This document shows positions 1 to 11,959 of a stretch of 64,000 nt of DNA, one piece after another (the stretch's first letter is position 1; each line of letters starts with the position of its first letter). The DNA is from Polyodon spathula. Taxonomy: Eukaryota; Chordata; Actinopteri; Acipenseriformes; Polyodontidae. The notes beneath the pieces were generated by a model. The model was given only the letters and a program-made list of their open reading frames with translations, did no database searches and was not told where the DNA came from. The position numbers and the translations under genes are program-made. The stretch spans positions 27,119,674-27,183,673 of the forward strand of contig NC_054538.1 of NCBI RefSeq assembly GCF_017654505.1, given 5' to 3'.

Positions 1-1538
1 TCATGGCAAATTACAGTTATAAATTCCAATTGTATTAAGCTTGGTGATTTCATTTATATTAGCTATAAATGGAAAATGTTGAACTTGACATATATATATA
101 TTTTTTTAAATTAAAGCTAAAACTAAATATTGGATTTTGATATTCTTCGTAGTCCTGGCCATAGATACCTAATAGTATGTGTTCATAATTCAATGGCAAT
201 CCTTTACTCACTTGTGTGCTTGAATGCACTGCTCTATTCAGTAACACATTCTGTGTTTTTTTTTTTTTTTTAATAAAATAAAGCTTGATATTCATCAAAC
301 TGTTCCGGACTGTTGTTTGCTTCATCTTTACAAGTTTTAAGTCTGGAAAACTAAATGAATCCCAATGGAATGATGAAGGGACTTATTGTGCTATGAGATT
401 ATTTTTAAAGGATTGGCAACTACCTCTTTCATTCTGGATGTATGTATTGCTGTATTGCTGCAGCTGTAATGTGAAATCAGTCTGTGTGTGTCTTGAGCCT
501 ATTCACTATGAATCACTCTTCTCTTTAGCCTGTCAATGAATAATGTGATTGTTACTGAGCACAGCAGTTATGCACTATTGTTGTAAATTAATTATGCCAG
601 TTGCAGGTGTTTAGCTATACTGAACTGTACCTCAGGAGACCTTGGTGTCTTGTTTAACCAGTATCTGATGCTTCCTTTTAACCCTTGAGGTTTAAATGTT
701 TATAAAAAGCAATATATTTGGCGGTCTTAGTATTGAGAGCAAGCCTTTTAAAAAAATAGACTTAAAGTAATAAAAATTCAGCCAGAAAGAAAGAAAAGGT
801 ACATGTTGAGGTTTCAGCCAACAGGAAATATTTATGAAGAGAGCTGGAAGGTCTGAATAGGGGACTGTGCTAGTCAATGCAAACTGGCAAAACAGTAGTT
901 CTCTGGCTCTGATGGCATCTCTTTTAGGCTATACATGGTCAGCTGGAGAAGTATATCAGCTTGTGAATTGTCCAAGCATGGGACAGTCCCCTGCTTAACT
1001 GAATCCTTCTATGTTTTTGATTTCGTATTGCTTTTTGTCAATCACTAGGATTACACACAATTAGAAACAGGGGAGCTCACAAATAAAAATAAAAAACATT
1101 TTGTTACTGTTTTTCATTTTACATGTAATATTTTCATAATCCAACATCTTTTAATAATCAAAAGACAAAAAAAGAAACTGGAGCTGATACATTAAACATA
1201 AGAGAAGCAGAGACAGAGAGCTCAATAAAAAAAAAATAAAACAAAGAGGTGTCAATGAAGGTAAGAATGTAGCTGTACAAAATATGTCAAGAAGGCCGCC
1301 AGGCTGTGTGGAGTATATCATCATTTAAGATAGTGTAGTAGATTCCTGATCTACTGCAGGTGAACAATGGGACATCATTTGACATTACAATTAGAAGAGT
1401 CCCATTTCCCTCTTTAATTCTGATGTTAAGATGCTAACAAAAGCCATGGCCAACTGTCTTGAGTCTGTTCTTTCTCCCTTCTAAAATGTCTTTAGAATAG
1501 GTTTTATACCAACATCTATTTGCTGTTATATATGCATC
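1..1538. other. AT-rich flank without recognisable gene
   Basis: Short open frames only, none with recognisable domains. A T-rich tract lies at 256-274 and A-rich tracts near 1225-1240. Nothing more can be supported. Confidence 0.5.
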
Positions 1539-1849
1539 CTGTAGACCAGGGGTTCTCAACCTTTTTGCTTCTGAGACCCCCCATCCCCCAACTATAAAAA
1601 TTCCATGACCCACATAGCAGTTTCACCCATTCCAGGTTTTACAACGAGCTTGATCAACCCCAATGTGGACAAGTTCAGATTTGTTTTATTAAACTTATAC
1701 TACTAAAATCAAGAATGGATCAAACTGCTATGCAATGGAGGTCCGGGCAATAAAATGACTGCTCCCACCTTGCATAGTTTTATTCAGCTTATTCATTTCA
1801 CTGAGTATGTCTGCGAGGTAACCCAGTTCTGCAAGCCGCATGTCATCTT

Positions 1850-2230
1850 TCAGCACTCGACAAGTTTGGGTTTCTTATCAGCTAAGAAAGTACATAACTG
1901 TTCTTTGAGATTAAATAAACTGGTAAGCATTCTGCCTCGAGATAACCATCTCACCTCTGTATGCATGCTCAAGGAATGGTGCTCTGCGCCCACTTCCTCA
2001 CAAAGTGCAGCAAAACACCTGGAGTTTGTAGCTCTGAATTTAAGAAAATTAACAAGTGTTACTGTTGTGTTCAGAACACTGTGTAGACCTGGTTCAAAAT
2101 CTTTCACAGCAAGCGCCTCTTGGTGTAAAAAGCAATGTGTCCAAATAGTTTGAAAATATTGTGTGACTTTGTTGTTCTTTTGAGCTCCTTGCAAAACAAA
2201 GTCTTCCTTTATTCCACACATACCGAACAT
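1850..2230 (-). pseudogene. hAT transposase core fragment (ZBED5/FAM200-like)
   Basis: 126-codon open frame. HCFLHQEALAVKDF, NFLKFRATNSRCFAALCEEV and HTEVRWLSRGRML are the typical motifs of the hAT transposase middle region in the ZBED5/SCAND3/FAM200 group. The C-terminal dimerisation domain is not in this frame, and the fragment cannot be functional alone. Confidence 0.85.
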
Positions 2231-2508
2231 AGGCGAGTAAATGGGACCTTTTACAAATGTCTATGGATTAATCGAGTTATACAACAAAATCAACACAGCC
2301 GATCAACACACTGCGAAACTATGTCTACTGACATAAAAGAAATCTGTTGTTTGACAGTGTCATTTGACATTGGTATTTTTCCCAGTTCCTTGGCCTTCTG
2401 CACTCCAATATTTCCTTAACAATTTCAATGGCACATGGCATTTTCAACTCCTCAGCAATAGTATGTAATTTTGTTTTACCAAATTCTGTGCCACTATGTA
2501 CAATGACA

Positions 2509-2757
2509 CTACAAGCTTTTTATCGTGGATTTCATTATGGCTTTAGTACAAAGCAGTTCCTTAGCTTTACGCTCCAAAAATGAATGCTGTTTGGTTTTAT
2601 ATATTTCATGCTTGATAATTAAATGTCTCTGTAATTTGGTGGGTTTCAAACATGCAATGGACAGTAATTGTACACAAATTACACACAGAAGTTGAAGTAT
2701 ATCTCCACTCCCAGTACAAATAAAATCGTAATTAAAATAGCTGCCTTCGTATTTCAT
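2509..2757 (-). pseudogene. hAT transposase N-terminal zinc-finger fragment
   Basis: 82 codons containing a BED-like finger, CVICVQLLSIACLKPTKLQR then H-x4-H, with ERKAKELLC after it. Same strand and order as expected upstream of the 1850-2230 fragment, in a different frame, so at least one frameshift or deletion separates them. Confidence 0.8.
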
Positions 2758-3225
2758 TAATTTTGCAGGATTAATAACGGCTTTATGTTTTTTACAAACA
2801 ATACCATCTCCTCGCTGTTCTTCAGTGCTTACGGTTAAACTTGTTGAAGGAAGTCCTGTATCATCATTCTGTGGGTTTTGTTGTTTTGATGCTGCTAATT
2901 AAAAATGTATCCCTGTCTGGTATTTATTGTGTGTGTTTCCAACAATTTCCCCTCTGCTTTGTAATCTGTTGTGCTTCCGCTGAAATAGCTGTATTACATG
3001 CTTTGTAATCTGTTGTGCTCCCGCTGAAATAGTTGTATTACACCATACAAAACCCGAAAACGTGTTACTTAACCTGAGAACAAGTTCATTTATGTGCTTG
3101 CTTATGACATGCTGAAGCTAATAAGTTTCAGTGTGTTATAAGCATACAGGGAAAATAACACATATTTTTGGAGGACTGCTTGAAACCTCCACAAGGCAGA
3201 CCCCCTGAGAATCCCTGCTGTAGAC

Positions 3226-6200
3226 AAAAGTGGAAATATACACAAGGTCTTATCCAGATCCAAGGTACATGTTTCCAAAAACTGTTTTTCTGCATTTTTT
3301 TAGAATACATCAACATCAGATATTTCATGGTTTACCTGCCAGATATGTTTTAATTTCTTTACAGTCAGCCTTTACATACACATTATTGCCCAATGTCATG
3401 GAAGAAATGACTTACTCTAGCTGCATTTCTGTACTCAGCTATTTGTGGCTCAGATAAGTCACTGTTATGCTATTCCATTCTGTTCCCTATACCCTCTAAC
3501 ACACTTATTTTAGATAAAGGAGCTCTTGCATGTGTGTTGTGCTTGGTACAGTCAGCAAATTATAGTGGTTACTATGGGTCACACAAAGGGAAGCAGTTGT
3601 AGTCCCTGACTGGTTATGCAGGTCCCCATTCTTGGTAAAATTGTCATATAGCAAATTCTTTTTGGGTTTTATGTACGGTTTTGGTAGACAAGGGGATGAA
3701 ACAATATTAGTTCTTGGATTTTGTAAAGCTTGGTGAACCTGGAAAAGACTGAGAAGAAATCCAAACCAATTCGTTTTATAATACATACCAGTGTTTTTAT
3801 CCTAGTTATACTGGTGAAATGCACACAATTCCTGCTCACCCATCTTCACTGGAATCAGACTGGAATTGTCTCACTTATATGACAGATGTGGGTAAAAGAG
3901 GCTCTGCACATGGGGGCATGGGTGTGTGGGTGTGCACGTGTGTGTAAGAGAGTTTGGTGGCTGGCGGTCATTTTGGTGAAGGAAGCTGGAACCAAGATGG
4001 CCATCCTTGCACTGCCACATGGCAGTGTTTGATTGGTTGATTAATTGATTGACTAAAGTTTGAATGGGAAAGTGTGGAATGTGGCCAGGTGGTGATTGGA
4101 TGATTGATGGAATCAATCAAGCCCCTGGCCTCATGGTATAAAAGGGAACAAAGGCGTGTTTGTTTGGTGAGGGGTGTTTCCCAGCCTCAACAATGAGTAA
4201 GAGGATATTAGGATAGCTGAAGCTTGGGTGTTAGAATTTGTTTGTTTTAAAGAGTTTTCAGGGTTTTTCTTTAAACCTTTTGTTTGGTCCTGTTTTTGAT
4301 TTATTTAAAGTGCACCAAGGCACTTTAAACTGAGGTTCTGTGTTTGGAGTTTGCTGTTTCTGCCGCTGACCAGCCTTGACCGCCAGCCACAACGCCACAC
4401 AGGGATTTGCTGAACTACACAAATTGAATTTAAATAAATGAGCATGTAGAGTAGACTATTTTGATCATTCTGATTTATATACTTGTATATGTATCCACTC
4501 ACTGTTGAACTGATCACTGTTCGTTATAGACACATCTAGTGTATAACATTCATTGTACATAATTACAGTGGCAAGCTTTAATCATTCAGACTATGACAGA
4601 TACCATTTTATATTGGTACAGTTTGAGCACTTCAAGTTTTGTCAGATTGGATTGTACGCTTCCCACTTGCTGGTTTCAAAATCCTTCCAAACCCCCTTCA
4701 GTTTAATTCTGTGTGCTTTTTAAAAGACGTATACTGTTTGTGCATCTCCAAGTGCCAGGCAAATACTGTATGCACACATTGAATTCAAACATTACTTGCA
4801 TATATTTCCCAGATCTCTGGCTTATATTGCAATACACATCTGATGTTTTCAGGTTTGGAAGGCTCCGACAATGCATATGTGTTTATACAGACTTAGACGT
4901 TTTTTAAACCACCTGCAATACTATTACCTGTGAAAAAGTTATTTTTGCATGCACTTATCATGCACACTCAGGAATATAATGGAAGTAGAGAATATATTTT
5001 TCACAGCCCAATTTGCGAAGCTCCAGGAAAACATTTGCATTTGTATTTTGCTAGATCGGATTCATAATTGGTTTGTTTTTCCCTGATTTGAAAAAAACCT
5101 GGTGCCTGCTTTGCACTGGAGTACATGTACATGCTAGTGAATCTGGCGAGACATGATTACAGCCAAACAAATAAGAGCCAAATGTTTAAATGTCCTCTTG
5201 TGCACATGCTGTAATGCAGTCTGGTTCACACCTTAGTTGAGTCACATGCAGCAGCTGAAACATGCCCAGTAATGGAACTCAGGAGTGTAAAACCCCCACA
5301 GCAATGCCATTATCCCATAAACAACATATGCTCTGGAGTAACATATTGCGATTATAAATAGTATCTATGAGGTCATTTGAAATGAAAAACCACTAACACA
5401 AATAGGTTTAAAGGGAGCCATAAGGATGTCGTGAGAAATCGGTAGGGCTATGACATCATATAGCCCACTGAAATTAAATAAAACCGATCCTTGTCATTGT
5501 ATCATTTTGTTGATACCATCGGGATGAAACATGGTATAAGGGGTGGGAATCACCAGTCAGTGAAGTACCTACTGTCAGCCCTATATTCAAATCTCTCATT
5601 GTGTATTTCCTGTGGTGAATGAAACTTACTTGCAACAGGATTTTTTATTTTGCAAAACGTATGTTAAGAATATCATTTGCATCACAAATTGTTCATGTAA
5701 GGGACTACCCATTCACAGTAAGGCAATTGCTATAGGTGGAAGATGTTTATAGTTATTTTGTCCTGACTAGCAGAGATGTGTGAGAAACACACTACACTTT
5801 AATATTATAAACACTCAAACACAACAATATAAAGAACTGTATAAATCCCAGAGTTGAAATCTTTAATGCATATCAAACAAATTATGTGGCTCAATTGTCA
5901 TTTATTAAAATAAAAGATTTGCATTAACCATTTGGTCATATTCTGCTTTGACCAATTTAGCTTGATAATGTTCACACAAATATTTTATGCTGTTATTGTT
6001 GATAACACCAAGTATGTTATCTCCTTTTCAAAGAAATACAGCCTCCTACTGCGAGTCCTGTTGATCTGCACTGAAACCTCATACTCCATTAGAAATCAAT
6101 CTTTAACCTGCTGCAATTCAACCACTGCAGGCTGTGCTGATGAAGGGTGTATATTTCCATCATTCATTTTTATGCCGTCCTTCATTTTGTCATCTGTGAT

Positions 6201-8514
6201 GCCAATCATTCTGAAAGTCACCTTCATTGATTCGAGTATTACGAACTGACAAACCATGGTGATATATTTTAAGCCCCAACAAAGATGAAAAATAGAAGTG
6301 TGATAAAATAAAATTAAAAAAACCACCACAGTATAAATAACTTTTGATTACATTGTGCCGGTATCATATAAGCAGCCAAGATATGTGGGCTAATTAGAGT
6401 GGTGCAGTTGTGACTTGCTCTTCTCCCTCCCTCTGCAGTAAGGAGGCATGTCACTGGGGACTCTGAAGCATTAAACTGGAACAATTTATGGGCTTGCTGA
6501 GGCATATTTTATTTTGTGTATCTCGGCGGATCCACTACCACTTACAAATCTGATTGATCGCAATGGAAATGACGCTCTCGCTTAAAGTGGAGAATGCTGC
6601 TGCCTCTGCTTGTGTCGTGCAGTGAGCGATCCTCTATAGAGCTGTAGAAAAATTATAGAAATGCTGTAGAATTACTTAGTTCACAGACAGACACATGCAC
6701 GCAAACATTTCTATATAAAATATGTTGTTGTAAACTCTGTCCTTACCCACTGTTTCTGATACCTCTACGCCTTAGAAATGATCTGTGTTTAATGTTGCAT
6801 GCTGTCTCCTTCAAAAATGCTGCAATATGTATATTGTTATAAATAATATGTATACTGTTATTAAAACAATGTTTGGTTCTGGACAGATAAATGGTTTGAT
6901 GTTAAAAGATAACTGACAAAGTCAGTCCAGTGAAATAATATATAATATAAATTTCTATGACACAGATATGAGTTAACTTTTCAATTTCCTGCCCGCCATA
7001 TCCCCAGACATTGGGAACACAGAAATTAGAATGTAGGGAGACTTTCACAAAATGACAATCAAATCGGGTGGTGTCATTTGCCTTGTTGCAAACAAACAAC
7101 AAAATTCCTATAATGGATGATAAAATATAAACTCCCATTTTGTACCGTTAAATCAGGTTTTCAGTTCATGAAAAATATTTTCAATTTTACAAATGTTTAT
7201 TTGTAACCAAGTGCTAGCTAACCTACATCTTCTAAAATGAATGAGTATATAAAGTACCCCAAAATAATGTTTCCGTAGAAAACTAGTTAACCACTAGTTT
7301 ACTTTTTTAGTGATTCAGTTGCCAATGTGCCTGGCAGTGGTCCTATAATTTGCACCTGTTTGAATTTAGGGATTGGCATTAGCATGATTTTTACAGGCAC
7401 ATACATGCAAGTCAGAGTGAGTAGTCCTATAGTAAAGAAAAAAAAAAACTAGTTCAACAAGAATACTCACCCATATTGGGAAATGTGGATAAATTTGTTG
7501 TCATAACATTAAAATGAGAATGATAAAAAGCAGTTCAACGAGTTAAAAGTGCCTACAGGATCACTCCTGTGGAGTAAGGATCCCATAATTAACTTATACA
7601 GTATCTCGGGAAAAGGGTTTTAGGAAACAAACAGAGCTCTATGTATCCATTTTTATTTATCGTGCAGCATCTTTTAAACAACTCAAAATGGTCCCCAGCT
7701 TAAAGCTCATTGAATTGTAATCAAAATTAATGTTTGTTAAAAAAACTGAATAGCTGTTTCTGTAAGAGCAAATCGCATGTTTTTGAGGTCAACTTGGATG
7801 CAAGGCATGGTTAATAGTGATGCAGTACCACATAAGCTAGTAAATTAATCATTCCTTTTTAGTTAGTACTGTAATTAAGTAATTAACAAAACAGCAGTAG
7901 TTGAACACCACAAAGCAAACAGGTGTTTCAAGGTTTGAAATGTTTGAAACAAAAAGTTTGAAATGAAATGGACTGGAACCAAATGTATTTATTTATTGTC
8001 CCACTCTAGATGAAAAGCTTTCTGCTTGAATTCTAGATGTGCCGTACCTAAAGGTTACATCAATATTCCACACATAAAAGCTATACTGTATATTTATAAG
8101 TTATCAAGAGGTTATAATATCTATTGCAGTGCCAAGGTGGTTTGTGTTTGTGGAACAACAGTAGGAATTATACAAGAAAAGGTGAGAACACAGGAAATCA
8201 GGTTAAATAGCTAAGTAATATAATTTAATTTCAAACAAAACGTTAAATAATATTAAGACAGAAAATGAGAATTAGGAGTGTCTAATTCTCAGGATGTCTT
8301 TTAAACTATAGCGTGGTTTGAAATGACATGTTGGGTGTACAGCTACATATCTGCTACAGTAAAAAGCACTACCACTTAAAATATATCATGAGCGCTTTTA
8401 AAGTAAAAAAATATATATACCTATATTTCAGTGGGGGCTGTGGGTTTATGAAGTAAGGTGGGTTGATGTATACATTTATAACGAATAGAAAGAATATGTA
8501 ACGGATATGTACAG
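3226..8514. other. Intergenic, no gene recognised; possible LTR near 3.9-4.4 kb
   Basis: No domain-bearing frame found. At 4136-4147 there is a TATA-like ggtataaaaggg preceded by attggttgat and attggatgat motifs and followed by a GT-rich transcript-like start, an arrangement typical of an LTR promoter; no paired TG/CA ends with target duplication could be confirmed. Short palindromes occur at 5436-5463 (blocked by ggctatga) and 7283-7305. Confidence 0.35.
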
Positions 8515-8776
8515 AACAGACCCAGCATGATGACTCCCCAGGTGGTGCTCCAGACCCAGCCGATAAGCAGGAAGGTGACAGTGAAGAGCTAAGTGAGCCC
8601 CACCCACAGGTTGAAACACACCAGAGCCAGCCTCTCATCGCTGCCCACCACTCCTGCCAGTGCTGGGGTCGCGAGCAGCAGTGCAGGGTCTGTCCAGACA
8701 CCACTGTACCTGGAAAACAGCCGAGCAGCAGACTCACACAACGAGATAGAGGACCAAGTTTTCTATAAAAGAACAC
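8515..8776 (-). pseudogene. SPEC3/STUM-like membrane protein, broken fragment
   Basis: Two frames together resemble the SPEC3/Stum family of small two-helix membrane proteins. The first (about 8740-8650) reads LLLGCFPGTVVSGQTLHCCS, like the family's FPGTGTVVSG and CCGRP segment. After a frameshift the second reads LALVCFNLWVGLT, stop, LFTVTFLLIGWVWSTTWGVI, like the conserved FNxWVGxxQLFTVTFLLxGWxWS region. The stop is TAG where the family has Gln (CAG), and GTG is shortened in the first segment, so two or three lesions are present. The rest of the gene was not found; it could be an old gene copy or a captured exon. Confidence 0.55.
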
Positions 8777-9903
8777 ACCCTGGTGGGAGGGGTGATAGCA
8801 TGACAGTCACGTGGTGCTGTTGTTGTTGTAAGTGTGGCGCAGTGGCCAGCTGTAAATGACAGTCCACAGTTACAGGAAATTGCTTTTCAAATTTAGAGCT
8901 GTGGTCCCAACATTTGGCTGTCACACAAGCATTTTAGAGTTCTGTTTATCACAGCTCTGTACTCTGGGGTGTAATTTTATCTTTGGACAGGTTTACTTTG
9001 ATCTGTTTGAGATTATCTGTCAGGTTGGTAAAAGCCTCAAGGTGTGTTTTTCTTGCTCAGCATACAAAGAAATGCTCTCCTGTGGCGCTAGAAACTTATT
9101 TGGAAATGAGAGTGATCTTAATGAGAATTGAGCCAATCAGCAGGTCAAACTCGAGGTTGCCAGGTTCAATAATAAATCTACATACAAGTTGTTAATAATG
9201 AAGTCTCCTCCCTGGTATTGCTTGTGGAAGAGTGACTATAAATATGTAAGATGTGGTCACTTTATTAGGAACCGTAAATAAATGGAGCCGAGTCACATGG
9301 CAGTCCACGTATTCGACGGTGCAAATGTAAGGTGATAGCTGGTTATAAGATGTGTCAAGCCAAAAGGACAGCGGAAGCCTGCCTAAATTGTGACCGACAC
9401 TGCAGCAACTACTGGGAAATGACAAAGAAAGCTAAAAGAAAACTAATGACATCTGAAAGGTGATAATTGAAGTGCACATTAAATGAATGTCATTTGGGAA
9501 GAAATTGTATAGACCAATGCAGTGACAGGTGGGCAGAATGTATTTTTATGAAATGCTGTAAATGTAGTAAATTCCAAATGTATAATTTATTAACTAAAAT
9601 ATTCAACTTAAGAGAAGCGTAGTTGAAAAACGAGACAAACATACATTTCACAGGAAGTGTTTCTGTGTGGGAGTTTCATTCGTATGTTTTTCCAATGTCC
9701 TCTCAAACGTGTGGTTTTGGGTGGTGGTATAATCAAGCTCAGCACAGTGTGAAGTGTGATAACATGAAAAACACCAACAAGCCACTTCTCATTTCCAAGC
9801 ACCCACAAACATAACACGTTGTGTTTCCACCATAGTTGTGTTTGTGGGTGTGTTCCACCAGAAAAGTGATACCGGTAATATACCTGCAGTCTTAAAAGAG
9901 TAG
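8777..9903. other. No gene recognised
   Basis: A CTGTTGTTGTTG run lies near 8817-8829. Several open frames of 60-110 codons occur on both strands without recognisable motifs. Confidence 0.4.
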
Positions 9904-10337
9904 CAGCATTCCAAAAATAAATATCGTTACACATCCCCACGTGTTGCTACAACTGTTTAAATAACGTAGCTGTAACTTTTCATTGTTTTATACCTGTAAA
10001 CTTTTTACACTTATAACTTTAAAGTCTGTTCAAAGCTCCAGTGCACCGACAGTGTAAGGATTATTGCCCACATTGTCAAACAGGTAACCCAGCAATAAAA
10101 ACCCATGATATGGTATTGAACACAAAAGCTTTAATTGCTCATCCTGCAGTGATTTAGAGGACAGATCTCACACTATCAGTGCACTAGAGAGGACATTTTG
10201 AAAATAACTTTAAAACAGACTTTAAAGTTCTAAGTGTAAAAAGCTGTCAGGATGTTAACAATGAAAATAGAAATTACAGGTACAAAACAGTTGTAGCAAC
10301 ACGTAGGGGCGTGAATGCTATATTTTTTGGAACCCTG
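9904..10337. repeat. Fold-back (MITE-like) element, about 430 bp
   Basis: The two halves are inverted copies. The left half contains cgtgttgctacaactgtt, cctgtaaac, ctttttacacttataacttt and aaagtctgtt in order; the right half has all of them complementary in reverse order, ending cagttgtagcaacacgtagg. Ends CAGCATTCCAAAAA and CAGGGTTCCAAAAA suggest a hAT-type non-autonomous element. No target duplication is obvious. Confidence 0.75.
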
Positions 10338-10428
10338 ATACTTAATCTTTAAGCTGTATAAAGTCTTAGCTAACCACACACATATAAATATACGCACTGA
10401 TCATTGTTAGTAATGACATGCTTACAAT

Positions 10429-10573
10429 GGGTGCGTTCACAGAGATCATTCTGTGCAGAATCTGACTAATTTAGCCTATGATCTTCTAAGAATGATCTCT
10501 GTGAACGCACCCATTGGCTAAATTGGTCAGATTCTGCTCATATCTGTGCAGAATGATCTCCATGAATGCACCC
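10429..10573. repeat. Small fold-back element with GGGTGCGTTCAC ends
   Basis: The sequence gtgcgttcacagagatcatt appears at 10430-10449 and inverted at about 10490-10512 (aatgatctctgtgaacgcac), then a second direct-inverted section to 10573 (cattctgcacag block). Terminal GGGTGCGTTCA at both ends, inverted. The structure is typical of a short non-autonomous DNA transposon. Confidence 0.7.
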
Positions 10574-10780
10574 AGTTTGTCACTATAAAAATAACAGTGA
10601 GGGCCCAATTCAATTAACGTTGAGCTAGGAGAAAGGGGTTTTAGGAAAACCCAAATAAAATTCCTCAGTAAATGCATTTGAAATGCACGAGTGTATTTGA
10701 GGAGTGTCCATAGCACAGGGAAAAAAGCTGTATTTTTAAAACCCTTTAATAATTTAGTAATATAGGTTTGGTGGGAAACT

Positions 10781-10817
<37 letters not shown>

Positions 10818-11195
10818 TGAGTATATCTCGATTATTTTGAGCAGGCTGTGTATGCAGTACAGTATATGTTATATAAATGATATCTGTGACTTTCAAAAAG
10901 AGGCAAGCAAAAGATTTAAAAGGTGCTCAGTCGCATGAAAAGATCATCACAGAGAGACCATAGTAAGCCAAGTTAATTTTTACAGCAGCACTACCAATCC
11001 TGGCTGGCCTCAGTTACAAAGATAACTGAAACATGAGAAACACACTGACGGCAGCACCCGAAGGAAAGTTCATTTTAATGGGGGGGGGTCACTGAAGTTG
11101 GATGGCCTGTTGAATAAAAGATTCCTGAAGGGATGTGTACAGCAGACTGCAGATTGAATTAGTTTGTAAGAAATATCAGAAATTTATGTTACGAG
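10574..11195. other. No gene; 28-bp poly-A tract
   Basis: Poly-A/T tract at 10783-10812 and a G8 run near 11081. No recognisable coding sequence. Confidence 0.4.
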
Positions 11196-11950
11196 CATAA
11201 GAACATAAAAAAAAGGTTAGAAACGAGAGGAGGCCATTCAGCCCATCTTGCTCGTTTGGTTGTTAGTAGCTTATTGATCCCAGAATCTCATCAAGCAGTT
11301 TCTTGAAGGATCCCAGAGTGTCAGCTTCAACAACATTACTGAGGAGTTAGTTCCAGACCCTCACAATTCTCTGTGTAAAAAAAGTGCCTCCTATTTTCTG
11401 TTTTGAATGACCCTTTATCATTTGTGACCCCTGGTCCTTGTTTCTTTTTTCAGTTTGAAAAAGTCCCCTGGGCCAACATTGTCAATACCTTTTCGAATTT
11501 TGAATACTTGAATCAGATCGCAGTGTAGACTTTTCTTTGTTCAAGACTGAATAGATTCAATTATTTTTGTCTGTCTGCATCTTTTAAACCAGGAATAATT
11601 CTGGTCGCTCTTCTTTGCACTCTTTCTAGAGCAGCATACCTTTTTGTAGCAAGGTGACCAGAACTGAACACAATATTCTAGATGAGGTCTTACTAATGCA
11701 TTGTACAGTTTTAACATTACGTCCCTTGATTTAAATTCAACACTTTTCACTATATATCTGAGCATTTTGCTGGCCTTTTTTTATAGTTTCCCCACATTGT
11801 CTAGATGAAGACATTTCTGAGTCAACATAAACTCCTAGATCTTTTTAATAGATTCCTTCTTCAATTCCTTGGTGTCTGCCCTGTTCTGAATTCTGTCTAG
11901 GTAATTTTGAATGACCTTTGTTTCTGTTTTTCTGTATTAATTGCCTTGAA
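11196..11950 (-). mobile_element. CR1-type LINE 3' fragment
   Basis: About 80 percent similar by eye to the CR1 tail at 60668-61448, with the same sequence ataagaacataa, gaggaggccattc and gcccatcttgctcg at its 3' end (plus-strand reading). The minus strand encodes YNALVRPHLEYCVQFWSP (11541-11765), a hallmark of CR1/Rex reverse transcriptase C-termini, and is frameshifted on both sides. 5' truncated, as is usual for LINE copies. Confidence 0.88.
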
Positions 11951-11959
11951 CAGTTTACA

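Larger units (their letters stand above)
1547..3217 (-). mobile_element. hAT (Charlie-like) DNA transposon, decayed
   Basis: Ends CAGGGGTTCTCAAC and, on the other side, the inverted CAGGGATTCTCAGG, flanked by an identical 8-bp target duplication ctgtagac at 1539-1546 and 3218-3225. Both are hallmarks of hAT elements. The minus strand encodes parts of a ZBED5/FAM200-like transposase. At 1671 bp it is shorter than full-length relatives (usually over 2.5 kb), so it is internally deleted as well as mutated. A roughly 43-bp sequence is duplicated in tandem at about 2957-3042. Confidence 0.88.
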
